This document shows, piece after piece, positions 31,422-38,986 of a DNA stretch of 64,000 nucleotides (the first letter of the stretch is position 1; every line of letters starts with the position of its first letter). The stretch comes from a virus. A program made the position numbers and the translations under genes. The notes under the pieces are model-generated. The model worked only from the letters and a program-made list of their open reading frames with translations. It had not been told where the DNA came from and did no database searches. The DNA lies in IMG/VR virus record IMGVR_UViG_3300028800_000006, positions 1-64,000 of that record; one strand, given 5' to 3'.

Positions 31422-32185
31422 TGCTGCTGCGCATTCCAGTTCTGGATCACGGCTATCTCGAAGCCATCGAGTCATGGGGGTCGGACGAGCGGATCGTCGA
31501 GGCCGCTCGGATGAGCACCGGCAAGGGCTTCCTTCGTTGGGATGAGGGCCCGTGTCCCGCTTGTGGCACCATGGACGAACAGGGGCCCGGCTGTCATGCG
31601 TGCGAGGGTAAGGGCAGCGTTCGCGGCGACGTCCACCTGCTTCGTCGCCTTTGGACGATGAAGCACGCCACCCCGTTCGAAATGGCTGGCCTGGTCATCG
31701 AGGTCCAGGCGCCGATCTTCGTCTTCCGCGAATGGCATCGCCACCGGACACAGTCCTACAACGAGATGTCAGCGCGCTACATGCCATTGCCCAACGTGAA
31801 CTACATCCCGTCTGTCGCGCGTCTGCTGATCAACAGCAAGACGAACAAGCAGGCAGGGACAGTGGCGGGCGCAGAGGAACTGACCGAAGGTGTCGCGTTT
31901 ATCTTTCAGGAGTCGCTTCGACACATCTACGCCGAGGCTGAGACGCTATATCAGCAAGCTCTGCGAGCTGGAATCCCGAAGGAGTTGGCCCGCATTCACC
32001 TTCCGGTCGGCCGCTACAGCCGCATGCGTGCGAGCGCGAATCTCAGAAATTGGCTGGCGTTCCTGACCCTGCGGATGGACCAGGCGGCGCAGTGGGAGAT
32101 CCGTCAGTACGCGAACGCTGTGGGTGAAATCATCGCCGAGCGGTTCCCTCGGACCTGGGCGCTGTTCACGGAGGGACGAAAGTGA
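31421..32185 (+). CDS. thyX: ThyX, flavin-dependent thymidylate synthase with zinc insertion
   Basis: 254 residues. Makes dTMP from dUMP using FAD and methylene-THF. The signature WHRHRTQSYNEMSARY matches the ThyX RHR-x5-S-x-R motif; HATPFEM, LPVGRYSRMRASANLRNW and FPRTW are also conserved. Unusually, residues about 40-65 hold CPACGTMDEQGPGCHACEGK, a CxxC...CxxCxGKG zinc-type hairpin inserted between the N-terminal helix and LLRRLWTMKH. The insertion resembles ones in the sigma factor and recombinase here. Confidence 0.93.
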   Translation: MLLRIPVLDHGYLEAIESWGSDERIVEAARMSTGKGFLRWDEGPCPACGTMDEQGPGCHACEGKGSVRGDVHLLRRLWTMKHATPFEMAGLVIEVQAPIFVFREWHRHRTQSYNEMSARYMPLPNVNYIPSVARLLINSKTNKQAGTVAGAEELTEGVAFIFQESLRHIYAEAETLYQQALRAGIPKELARIHLPVGRYSRMRASANLRNWLAFLTLRMDQAAQWEIRQYANAVGEIIAERFPRTWALFTEGRK

Positions 32186-32409
32186 CAGCCACTCCACTGT
32201 TCTGCGCGAAGTGCCAGCGTCCGCTGCGCAGCTACTTCAAGGTCGAACGCGTGGCCGAGGCCGGCACCACGACAGTCTCGGCTGTCACCTGCTCGATCCC
32301 TTGCCTCATCTCGTGGACCTACGGCTACGCGACGCTGATGGGCATGATGGGAGCTGCGAAGGCCAAGTCGCTGCTCGATGGTGTGCTGGGCCTGCTCCAG
32401 GGGAAGTAA
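32182..32409 (+). CDS. Small zinc-ribbon protein with hydrophobic C-terminus
   Basis: 75 residues from GTG, 4-base overlap with thyX. FCAKCQRPLRSYFKV then VTCSIPCLISW gives two Cys pairs. The C-terminal half (YATLMGMMGAAKAKSLLDGV) is hydrophobic. Function unknown. Confidence 0.55.
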   Translation: MTATPLFCAKCQRPLRSYFKVERVAEAGTTTVSAVTCSIPCLISWTYGYATLMGMMGAAKAKSLLDGVLGLLQGK

Positions 32410-32811
32410 GTGACCAACATGCAGTTCTACGCGATGCAAGCGGGCTTCCTGCCGTTCGATCGGTTGCCAGGACGGCTTCAAGCGAATGTCGAGGCGAGCG
32501 CTCTCCCAGGTGTGTGGGTGCTCCGCCTCGAAGCTGTGGTGGAAGCGAAAGTGGTCAGAGCGCGGCTGGGCGTGGGAGCCGCTGAAGGTGGATTGATGGC
32601 TGACGATCTCTCGATCTTCGTCTGCAGCCGGTTCCCGACAACCACGTGCCAGACGGCCAACTGCACGAACCGCGCGACGTTCACGTGCACCGCGCCGCTG
32701 GCGGGGCCGAAGGCAGGCACCGCATGTGGCCGGCGGGTCTGCGATGCGTGCCGACGCGGAACGGACTGCTGCCGGGCTCATCAGAAGAAGGCGTCAATCC
32801 CTCCTGGTTGA
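32410..32811 (+). CDS. Protein with C-terminal Cys-rich domain
   Basis: 133 residues from GTG directly after the previous stop. The N-terminal half is unremarkable (FLPFDRLPGRLQANVEASAL). From residue 63 there is a Cys-rich domain: CQTANCTNRATFTC, CGRRVCDACRRGTDCCRAH, probably two zinc ions. An in-frame ATG at 32596 could start a shorter product. The TGA lies inside the -35 box of the next promoter. Confidence 0.55.
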   Translation: MTNMQFYAMQAGFLPFDRLPGRLQANVEASALPGVWVLRLEAVVEAKVVRARLGVGAAEGGLMADDLSIFVCSRFPTTTCQTANCTNRATFTCTAPLAGPKAGTACGRRVCDACRRGTDCCRAHQKKASIPPG

Positions 32812-32837
32812 CCCCCCGCCCCCGCCGGGCATATGCT
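32808..32837 (+). promoter_or_regulatory. Promoter for the 32860 gene
   Basis: TTGACC, 18-base spacer, TATGCT, then a 22-base leader with AAGGAGAT before the ATG at 32860. Unlike most promoters here this one has a leader and strong Shine-Dalgarno, suggesting high expression. The stop codon of the 32410 gene is embedded in the -35. Confidence 0.6.
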
Positions 32838-32859
32838 CTGTAGCCAAGGAGATCACCAC

Positions 32860-33558
32860 ATGATTCTTGGCAACCACATGATGAACCCGGCGGCGCTGAT
32901 GCGCTCGGGTGGAATCCCCGGCGTGCTGCCGAGCGGACGCAACCTGCGAGCGGGCATCACTAGCGCTTCGGCGCGCATCCACGCGGGCTACCCCTTCCAG
33001 ACCGCCCCGCTGCCGGCCCCGCTGCCGGTCGCCTCGCCTGCGGCCGTGGCGGTCACCCCGGTGGCGACTCCGGGTGGCACTCATGGCGCGTTCTCCGGCG
33101 CCGGTTTCGGGTCGCACGGCGGCGTGCGGTTCGATCCTTACATGATCATGCGCTCGGGCGGAATGCCGGGCATCATGGCCTCGGGCGCGAACATCCGCGG
33201 CGGCGTCCGGAACGTGGGCCCCCACGTGCAGGCGTCCTACCCCTTCCAGACCGCTCCGCTGCCGGCGCCTCTCCCGGTCGCCTCGCCCGCCGCGGTTCCG
33301 GTCGCTCCCGGCGGCACCAAGGGGCTGATGGGCGTGCTGGCGGACCACCTGGGCATTCCCACGCGTCGGCGCCGCCGGCACTGGTTCTTCAACCCGATCA
33401 CCGTCACGGCGCAGAGCCAGGCGGCGAACTGCGAGAAGCTCGGGCCGCGCTCGGACGGTCTCTACGTCACGATCTGCAACGGCCAGGTCACGCAGTACAG
33501 CGACGCGGCTGGCAACGTGCACGCGAGCCCGTACGCGGATCCGAACGCCTACACCTAA
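32860..33558 (+). CDS. Internally duplicated probable structural protein
   Basis: 232 residues with a strong Shine-Dalgarno. Two tandem repeats of about 75 residues: LMRSGGIPGVLPSGRNLRAG with YPFQTAPLPAPLPVASPAAV, then IMRSGGMPGIMASGANIRGG with the same Pro/Ala linker. After an Arg-rich patch (TRRRRRHWFF) the C-terminal 60 residues look like a small beta domain (ITVTAQSQAANCEKLG, GLYVTICNGQVTQYSD). High expression signals and repeat architecture suggest a virion component, but no family is recognised. Confidence 0.7.
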   Translation: MILGNHMMNPAALMRSGGIPGVLPSGRNLRAGITSASARIHAGYPFQTAPLPAPLPVASPAAVAVTPVATPGGTHGAFSGAGFGSHGGVRFDPYMIMRSGGMPGIMASGANIRGGVRNVGPHVQASYPFQTAPLPAPLPVASPAAVPVAPGGTKGLMGVLADHLGIPTRRRRRHWFFNPITVTAQSQAANCEKLGPRSDGLYVTICNGQVTQYSDAAGNVHASPYADPNAYT

Positions 33559-33564
33559 AGCACC

Positions 33565-34008
33565 GTGCGCCGGTCCCTGTATCCAAACCCGGACGCGGTT
33601 CCGTACGCGTCCACGCAGCCGGCAGGATTCCCGTGTCAGATGACGACACAGAGTCCTGCCCGGCTGTATCCGTTGCATCATCACGGTGCGTGGCTGAACG
33701 CGGAAGGCACCGGCAACACCGATCTCTCCTCCGGGCACTTCCACCGTGTGATCGAAGGCCGGGTGCAGCCGGACCTGTCAGACGGGCACACGCACGAGCT
33801 GACGCGGCTGCCGTGTGGGTGGGGAGCGCCCCACGTTCCGGGGCAGCACGACATCACCGGCATGTCGCTGCTCGGCGACGGCGCTCCTCCTGTGCCAGCC
33901 CCGATGAGCGTTCAGGCACCGCCGATGTGGCCGTGGGTGGTGGGCGCGGTGATGGTCGTCGGCCTGGTCGTCGGCGGCGTCTTTCTCCTGCGGAGCGATG
34001 CCGAATGA
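33565..34008 (+). CDS. His-rich tail-anchored membrane protein
   Basis: 147 residues from GTG. The soluble part has paired histidines (YPLHHHGAWLN, SSGHFHRVIEG, SDGHTHELTRLPCG) likely to bind metal. One C-terminal transmembrane helix (WPWVVGAVMVVGLVVGGVFL) ends in LRSDAE. Overlaps the next gene by 4 bases. This topology recurs in neighbouring genes and would suit proteins of an internal virion membrane. Confidence 0.65.
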   Translation: MRRSLYPNPDAVPYASTQPAGFPCQMTTQSPARLYPLHHHGAWLNAEGTGNTDLSSGHFHRVIEGRVQPDLSDGHTHELTRLPCGWGAPHVPGQHDITGMSLLGDGAPPVPAPMSVQAPPMWPWVVGAVMVVGLVVGGVFLLRSDAE

Positions 34009-34406
34009 CCAGAGCCCAGGTGAACCTGTGGGTGAGCCGCGCGAACCGGCTCATGAAGGACGGAGATTGTGCTGCCGCGCAGACCGCCGTGGCACAGGCG
34101 TGGCAGGCGCTCGGGCAGTATTCGGCGATGCTGGCGCGGCAGGGGGCATCGAACGGGACCGCGATCTACCTGCACAAGACGATCGCTCGCCTGCAGACGA
34201 AGCTCGCGCGGCAGTGCCGGGTCGATCCGGATGCGCTCGCGCCAGCCTACCAGGCGGCGTCCGATCCTGACGCGCTCGCCCCGATGCATGGCACGGGTGA
34301 CGTGATCTTCGACAGCCTCACCACGACGCTGACGACGCTCGGGATCATCGGTGCGATTTTCGGGCTCGGGTACGGCATCTACATCACGTACAAGCGGAGC
34401 ACGTAG
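34005..34406 (+). CDS. Helical tail-anchored membrane protein
   Basis: 133 residues. Basic helical N-terminus (RAQVNLWVSRANRLMKDGDC) with two more helices, then a linker and a C-terminal transmembrane helix (TLGIIGAIFGLGYGIYITY) with a KRST tail. Overlaps both neighbours. Candidate virion-membrane protein; function unknown. Confidence 0.65.
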   Translation: MTRAQVNLWVSRANRLMKDGDCAAAQTAVAQAWQALGQYSAMLARQGASNGTAIYLHKTIARLQTKLARQCRVDPDALAPAYQAASDPDALAPMHGTGDVIFDSLTTTLTTLGIIGAIFGLGYGIYITYKRST

Positions 34407-34567
34407 TGACGCGGGCGCCCGCCAAGCCCGGCTCGTTCCTGTACCACGGCGGGATGGTCTTCGAGGTCGACAACTGCGGGAAGCGCCGGCCGCGCAAGGA
34501 CATCGGTCCGGGCACGCGCGGCAAGTTCAAGCCCAAGTTCTACACAGGGAAGGCGTGCAAGCGCTAA
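34406..34567 (+). CDS. Small basic protein (53 residues)
   Basis: GTG overlaps the preceding TAG. Very basic (about a third Lys/Arg) with two Cys; KPGSFLYHGGMVFEVDNCGK then a basic tail. May bind nucleic acid. Its stop TAA interlocks with the convergent stop (CTAA at 34564-34567). Confidence 0.5.
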   Translation: MTRAPAKPGSFLYHGGMVFEVDNCGKRRPRKDIGPGTRGKFKPKFYTGKACKR

Positions 34568-34782
34568 CCGATGCGCCGGCAGGCGCTCTGCCGGCAGAGC
34601 AGGACGCCAGTCGTCATCTCGCGGCCCGGCGACGTCTTCGACCGGCGAACGCTCTCGACCTTCGACCCCTGGCAGGCCCCCGTGGCGGCGCGGCTCTTCG
34701 AGCTGGCGAGGCGGACGGCTGACTTCAGCTTGCGCAGGTACTTCACCCCGCTGCACCACGTGACCTTGTAGATCTTCTTCAT
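34564..34782 (-). CDS. Small basic protein (72 residues)
   Basis: ATG overlaps the upstream stop by 4 bases, which argues it is real. Lys/Arg-rich with three Cys (KIYKVTWCSGVKYLRKLKSA). Last of three leftward genes in an otherwise rightward region. A competing plus-strand frame here lacks such linkage. Function unknown. Confidence 0.5.
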   Translation of the reverse strand: MKKIYKVTWCSGVKYLRKLKSAVRLASSKSRAATGACQGSKVESVRRSKTSPGREMTTGVLLCRQSACRRIG

Positions 34783-35090
34783 GTGGCGCTCGCCGGCTGG
34801 GCTGATGGCCAGCCCTCGGTGTCAATGACCGTCCGGCCCCCGCCACCCGCGCCGTTCCGCAGCGCCTGCACGAGCGCCTGGATGCGCGGCCCGTCGTAGC
34901 CCGAGGCGATGACGATGATCGCCGGCTGCCCGGCTGCCATCACTCGGCGCACGACCATCTCGGCGCCGTCGGGACCACTCAGCGCCTTGGCCTTCGCACG
35001 GGCGAACAGCTCGGCGATGGTGTACCGCTTCCACCACGCGATCAGGCCGATCGCGCTTACACCGAGACCAACAGCGAATGGGTGCTTCAT
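34779..35090 (-). CDS. Membrane-anchored small protein
   Basis: 103 residues. N-terminal transmembrane helix (FAVGLGVSAIGLIAWW) followed by a basic segment and a small alpha/beta stretch (EMVVRRVMAAGQPAIIVIAS, IQALVQALRNGAG). Located between two overlapping leftward genes. Function unknown. Confidence 0.55.
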   Translation of the reverse strand: MKHPFAVGLGVSAIGLIAWWKRYTIAELFARAKAKALSGPDGAEMVVRRVMAAGQPAIIVIASGYDGPRIQALVQALRNGAGGGGRTVIDTEGWPSAQPASAT

Positions 35091-35092
35091 GT

Positions 35093-35329
35093 TCAACGTC
35101 TCCGACGTGCGCGTCCAAGAGGGACTCGTCGCACACGGCGCAGCGGACGGTCCAGCTCGGCGCAGCCCCGCATCAGCGTTGCCTTCACCCGGCGTGCCTT
35201 GGCCACCGTGAGCGGTGCGAATAGGCCCTGAATAGCGTTGAGGGCGTACCCGGTGCGCTTGGAATAAAGAACGGCGTCGATCTTGCCCTGGCGGACACGT
35301 TCGAACCGCACTGTGCACCTGGCTGCCAT
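35093..35329 (-). CDS. Small basic protein, first of the three-gene leftward operon
   Basis: 78 residues, about 28 percent Arg/Lys, with VRFERVRQGKIDAVLYSKRT and an Arg-rich tail ending RRVPLGRARRRR. Likely binds nucleic acid. Driven by its own promoter 10 bases upstream. Confidence 0.55.
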   Translation of the reverse strand: MAARCTVRFERVRQGKIDAVLYSKRTGYALNAIQGLFAPLTVAKARRVKATLMRGCAELDRPLRRVRRVPLGRARRRR

Positions 35330-35339
35330 GGTGCTCAGG

Positions 35340-35369
35340 ATCGTACCCCAGCCCCCTGTGCTCGCGCAA
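35340..35369 (-). promoter_or_regulatory. Leftward promoter for the 35329 operon
   Basis: Minus strand: TTGCGC (35369-35364), 18-base spacer, TACGAT (35345-35340), 10 bases to the ATG. On the other strand TACGCT (35386-35391) lies 6 bases before the GTG at 35398 but has a poor -35. Confidence 0.5.
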
Positions 35370-35397
35370 ACCGGGTGGCCCGTGATACGCTCTCGCT

Positions 35398-35955
35398 GTG
35401 CCTGGGATCGAGGTCTACACCATCAGCGGCGCCGCGTCCGGATATGATCCGACGACCGGCATGCCGCTCGAAGGCAAGCTGGTGCCGGTGACGTCGTCAC
35501 CGCCCGCGGCCCAGCTCCAGAACGCGCTCAAGGCGCTCGGGACCACGAATGGAGACCCGGCACTCGCCTCGTTGACCGTGGACGGCATCATCGGCCCGAA
35601 CACCGTCAAGGCCGTGAACCGCGCCCTGGCCACGTACGTGGGAGCCACCGCGGCGTTCCCGACGGCGAACCTCGACGTGACCCGCGTGCGTCAGTACGCC
35701 GGAGCGCTCGCGTCGCTGATCTCCGATCGCGTGAAGAAGAGCGGCGGCACCGTTCCCCCGGTCGTGGTGCACCACCCCGTGAAACGCACCCCAGCGCTCC
35801 CGAGCCTGCCCGTCGCGATTCCGACGTCCATGACCGCTAGCGTGTTCGACAACCAGAAGTGGATCTGGTGGGTGGTCGGCGGTGTGGGCGCCCTGGCCGT
35901 GCTGACCGCGGCGGCCTCTGCTGTGAAGACGCGAAAGGCTGCTGCGAATGGCTGA
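35398..35955 (+). CDS. Peptidoglycan-binding-domain protein with C-terminal membrane anchor
   Basis: 185 residues from GTG. Residues about 38-85 match the peptidoglycan-binding (PG_binding_1) pattern: QLQNALKALGTTNGDPALAS, LTVDGIIGPNTVKAVNRALA. A Pro-rich linker and one transmembrane helix (WIWWVVGGVGALAVLTAAAS) follow, with a basic tail. A membrane-anchored wall-binding protein is unusual for tailed phages but expected for entry proteins of membrane-containing virions. Confidence 0.75.
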   Translation: MPGIEVYTISGAASGYDPTTGMPLEGKLVPVTSSPPAAQLQNALKALGTTNGDPALASLTVDGIIGPNTVKAVNRALATYVGATAAFPTANLDVTRVRQYAGALASLISDRVKKSGGTVPPVVVHHPVKRTPALPSLPVAIPTSMTASVFDNQKWIWWVVGGVGALAVLTAAASAVKTRKAAANG

Positions 35956-36334
35956 TCTGACTCTGTTCAACGGGAAGGTGCCCGCGAGCTACACGCCATC
36001 GAAAGGCATTCAGATCACCGCGCGGAGGGTCACTCTGCGATTTGCGGTCACGGTGACGGGCGCGCCGACTACTGTGCAGTGGTACCTGGAGTTCAGTGGC
36101 GACGCACAGACGTGGTTCCGCGAGACTGCTGAGGAGGATCAGGGCGGTGGCGCCGTGAGCATGCCAGCCGTGGTGCGTACTCTGCAGTATGTCGACGGCA
36201 CCGACCTTCCTGTTGGCACTACCAAGCTCAGCTTGCAGTTCATCCGCGACGAGCAGCTCGTGCGGGTGCAGTTGGCGTGTGCAGGAACGGCGACTGTGAA
36301 GCTGACGACGCCGTATGGCGAGCAGCCGTTCTAG
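35948..36334 (+). CDS. Beta-rich probable structural protein
   Basis: 128 residues, almost entirely strands: IQITARRVTLRFAVTVTGAP, TVQWYLEFSGDAQTWFRETA, TKLSLQFIRDEQLVRVQLAC, TATVKLTTPYG. Compatible with a single jelly-roll or Ig-like fold. The stop TAG interlocks with the methyltransferase stop (CTAG). Candidate capsid, spike or cement protein. Confidence 0.6.
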   Translation: MADLTLFNGKVPASYTPSKGIQITARRVTLRFAVTVTGAPTTVQWYLEFSGDAQTWFRETAEEDQGGGAVSMPAVVRTLQYVDGTDLPVGTTKLSLQFIRDEQLVRVQLACAGTATVKLTTPYGEQPF

Positions 36335-37539
36335 GTGGCCTTCGCTGCTTCAGCCACTGCGTGCTCCAGCCGCGCAGCGTAAACAGGGGCGTAGTCAGGC
36401 TCGCTGTCGATCCCGATGAACCGTCGGGACTCGTGGATCGCAGCAACCCCGGTTGAGCCTGAGCCCATGAACGGGTCTAGCACCGTGCCGCTCACAGGTG
36501 TAACAAGCCGCACGAGCCAGCGCATGAGCGCGATTGCTTTCACGGTCGGGTGGTGATTGGCGCGGGCAGAGGAGCGGCCGGCGCCCGCACGTGCGCTCTG
36601 GATGCCTGCGGAGTTTTCGTCACGGTTGGTGATCTCGGTCGAGGCGCGCATGGGCAGGTGGGCGAGCCCTGCTTCACGCTCTTTTGTGCTCGGCTTCGCG
36701 CAGTAGAAGAAGCGGGCGGCGCCGCCGGAGTCGCCATAGAAGATCTGCGGTGACCCTTCTGCGCGGCTCTCTGCACCGAGCGCGCGAGGCGCACTGCCTT
36801 TCGCTGATTTGCGCTTGATTGTGTCCTTGCCACTCTTCAGCAATCCGCTCTGTGTGTTTAGTAACAGCACGGGGCAGCCTGGCATGCATTCAGCGTCTTC
36901 ACACCAGTCGGTGTGGGAGAGAACAAGATTGGCAGGCCAGCGGCCATCTTCGGTTGTGCCCGCTGCACGTGATCCCGCAAGTCCAGCTCCGTACAGGCGC
37001 CCTGTGCGTCCGGTTGGCTCACGCGCGGGCCGCACCTCACACGCGATGCTGCACGCTTCGATATTTAGCCCGCCCGTGCCGTGCGCAGCGACGTTTCCCG
37101 TCGTTGTACCGTCACACGGCTTACGCACGAGGATCCAATTCTCGCTCGCAGGCTTCAGCGCTGTGCCTCGCCCCTCACCAACGTTCAATGACTTCGGAAA
37201 CCCTGTGCCGAAGTGGTGCGTGACGACGTCGCGGATCTCGAACCCTGCGTCTTCGAGCGCTGTCGCCGTCCAGTGGGACGTGCGCGGAATGGCCCACACG
37301 AGCCCATGCGCCCCAGGCTTCAGCACGCGCCGCGCTTCCGTCATCACGCCGCGCATCCAAGCAATCCAGGCATCACGGCCGCCTTTATCGTGGTCCCAGT
37401 CTTTGTTCATGAAGCCGATCCCTGCCGGAGGATCCGTTACCAACGAGTCGACGTGATCGGCCGGCATCATCGTCATCACCTCGACGCAATCACCAGCCGC
37501 GAGGATGTATTTGGGATGCGTGGTGAACGTCGGTGCCAT
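36331..37539 (-). CDS. DNA methyltransferase (N4-cytosine/N6-adenine, beta-class order)
   Basis: 402 residues. The catalytic motif VTDPPAGIGF (35-44, DPPA variant of DPPY) comes first, and the SAM-binding LDPFMGSGSTGVAA near residue 365 comes last, the order of beta-type enzymes. A long target-recognition region with several Cys lies between (CEDAECMPGCPV). No restriction partner is nearby, so it is probably an orphan phage enzyme that protects DNA or marks regulatory sites. It starts 2 bases from palindrome copy 2. Confidence 0.9.
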   Translation of the reverse strand: MAPTFTTHPKYILAAGDCVEVMTMMPADHVDSLVTDPPAGIGFMNKDWDHDKGGRDAWIAWMRGVMTEARRVLKPGAHGLVWAIPRTSHWTATALEDAGFEIRDVVTHHFGTGFPKSLNVGEGRGTALKPASENWILVRKPCDGTTTGNVAAHGTGGLNIEACSIACEVRPAREPTGRTGRLYGAGLAGSRAAGTTEDGRWPANLVLSHTDWCEDAECMPGCPVLLLNTQSGLLKSGKDTIKRKSAKGSAPRALGAESRAEGSPQIFYGDSGGAARFFYCAKPSTKEREAGLAHLPMRASTEITNRDENSAGIQSARAGAGRSSARANHHPTVKAIALMRWLVRLVTPVSGTVLDPFMGSGSTGVAAIHESRRFIGIDSEPDYAPVYAARLEHAVAEAAKAT

Positions 37540-37541
37540 GG

Positions 37542-37557
37542 TGCCAGTTAACTAGCA
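37542..37557. promoter_or_regulatory. Recurrent 16-bp palindrome, copy 2
   Basis: TGCCAGTTAACTAGCA between the methyltransferase ATG (37539) and the rightward promoter at 37561. Read leftward, TTAACT followed by 6 bases and the ATG fits the -10 position of the leaderless design, so the site could overlap the methyltransferase promoter. Confidence 0.6.
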
Positions 37558-37560
37558 CGG

Positions 37561-37590
37561 TTGCTAGAACGCTAGCAAGTAGGCTACCCT
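37561..37590 (+). promoter_or_regulatory. Promoter for the 37601 gene
   Basis: TTGCTA, 18-base spacer, TACCCT, then 10 bases to the ATG at 37601. The spacer contains another inverted element, TTGCTAGAACGCTAGCAA. Confidence 0.5.
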
Positions 37591-37600
37591 CCCCTCCCAC

Positions 37601-38056
37601 ATGCCGCTCAGGCCGCTACTCGTCGTCACCGGCTCCATCCACGTCGAGGGGGGAGATACGCACACCGTGCGGCAGAAGGGGTCGAGCAAGAACGGCGCCC
37701 ACATCTCGATCGATCACACGCGGAAGATCACAGCGGACCGGCGTGAAGCGAACGTGGTGTCGACAGGGTACATGCGCCGCCTGGCGCGTCTCCGTCTGCT
37801 GAAGACGCCCTATGGCAGCCTCGTGGACCCGGAGAAGCTCCCATTGGTGAAGGAGCTGCTGGCCAGTGCAACGCGGGACGTCGGCACGTTTAATACTGAG
37901 CATGCCGGAGGCACTGCCAGGCTCGCGAATTGCCTGGTGTGGGAGCATCTGAAGGGCAACCGGCTCGCCGCGGTGGAGGGTTGGCTTGCCCGGCAGATGC
38001 ATGACTCGGTCCCGGATGCCGTGTCGGCCGCCCCGACGCTATTCTTGGCGACTTGA
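37601..38056 (+). CDS. Unknown 151-residue protein
   Basis: The N-terminal part has strand-turn patterns (LLVVTGSIHVEGGDTHTVRQ, GAHISIDHTRKITAD), the rest is helical (DPEKLPLVKELLASATRDVG, AGGTARLANCLVWEHLKGNR). No family recognised. Its TGA stop is inside the -35 box of the next promoter. Confidence 0.6.
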   Translation: MPLRPLLVVTGSIHVEGGDTHTVRQKGSSKNGAHISIDHTRKITADRREANVVSTGYMRRLARLRLLKTPYGSLVDPEKLPLVKELLASATRDVGTFNTEHAGGTARLANCLVWEHLKGNRLAAVEGWLARQMHDSVPDAVSAAPTLFLAT

Positions 38057-38082
38057 CCGTGCCGCCGCACCGGGCCTATCCT
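38053..38082 (+). promoter_or_regulatory. Promoter for the 38089 gene
   Basis: TTGACC, 18-base spacer, TATCCT, then only 6 bases to the ATG at 38089. Nearly identical to the promoter at 39559. The predicted mRNA begins at the start codon. Confidence 0.6.
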
Positions 38083-38088
38083 CTCACC

Positions 38089-38583
38089 ATGGATTCGCAA
38101 AGCCCCGCGCTCGGAACGATGCTGCAGCAACTGGCGCCGCAGTGGATGGGCATCATGAACGCGATTCAGCCGCTGATCGATCAGCCGCTGATTCGGTACC
38201 CGTACAACATGCCCTTGGCGCAGTCGCAGGTGATCAATCCCGGCGCGACCGTGAACCTGACGCCCACCGATTTCCAGTATTCCTTCGAGTGGCCGTTCGA
38301 GGTGCGCGAGATCGCGTTCTCGAATGACCCCTCGCACACGTTCCGGGACTGGCGCGTTGCGATTCTCGACCAGACGTTCAACCAGCCGTGGCAGAAGGGC
38401 ATTGCGGGCACGCTGGTGTCGACGCTGATCGACAAGAACACGGACAAGTATTGCCTGAAGTTCCCGTGGGTGGTTCGGCCGAAGGGCGGCGGTCTCTCGA
38501 TCGCCGTGACGAACCTCGACACCGTCAACCCGATCACGGTCGACATCAACTTCATCGGCAGCCAGCTGATCCCGCGCTCGTAA
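38089..38583 (+). CDS. Beta-rich protein, candidate jelly-roll capsid component
   Basis: 164 residues. A short N-terminal helix (LQQLAPQWMGIMNAIQPLID) is followed by about eight predicted strands: SQVINPGATVNLTPTDF, FEWPFEVREIAFS, WRVAILDQTF, YCLKFPWVVRP, LSIAVTNLD, ITVDINFIGSQLI. Length and topology fit single jelly-roll major capsid proteins of P23-77-like tailless phages, but no motif proves this. The ATG is chosen from the promoter; a TTG at 38053 is an alternative. Strong promoter and position amid membrane proteins support a virion role. Confidence 0.6.
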   Translation: MDSQSPALGTMLQQLAPQWMGIMNAIQPLIDQPLIRYPYNMPLAQSQVINPGATVNLTPTDFQYSFEWPFEVREIAFSNDPSHTFRDWRVAILDQTFNQPWQKGIAGTLVSTLIDKNTDKYCLKFPWVVRPKGGGLSIAVTNLDTVNPITVDINFIGSQLIPRS

Positions 38584-38590
38584 GGTCTGA

Positions 38591-38983
38591 ATGGCTGGCC
38601 CCTTCCAGAGTGCCCGAGCCACGCCGTCGTTTTCTCCGGCGCCGAACTCGGAACCGACCGGCGCGCTTTCGGGCGTTCCTCCACGCACGCTGCACATGCG
38701 GCGCGACGTCACGAACAAAGCGATGCAGATCGTTCTCGGTACGCCTGAGAACCGCGTCGTGGTTCTGACGGCGCCATTCGTTGGGTACACGATCTGGATT
38801 GGAGATTCGAGCGTGCTGCCCCAGAACGGGCTGGCGCTCACCCCCGGGCTCGCCTACACGACAGGTCTCATGGGGCTCCAGGATCTCTACGCGGTGACGG
38901 ATGCTCCGGACCCTGTGAAGATCTCACTGCAGATCCAGGTGTCGATCGTGCTGATGGCCGAGCGCCAGCGGATCGTGGGATAG
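38591..38983 (+). CDS. Beta-rich probable structural protein
   Basis: 130 residues. A flexible N-terminus (SARATPSFSPAPNSEPTGAL) then strands (MQIVLGTPENRVVVLTAPFV, YTIWIGDSS, VKISLQIQVSIVLM). The YTIWIGDS and 'LTPGLAYTTG' elements recall receptor-binding or fibre-type folds. Function unknown; adjacent to the candidate capsid protein. Confidence 0.55.
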   Translation: MAGPFQSARATPSFSPAPNSEPTGALSGVPPRTLHMRRDVTNKAMQIVLGTPENRVVVLTAPFVGYTIWIGDSSVLPQNGLALTPGLAYTTGLMGLQDLYAVTDAPDPVKISLQIQVSIVLMAERQRIVG

Positions 38984-38986
38984 CGT

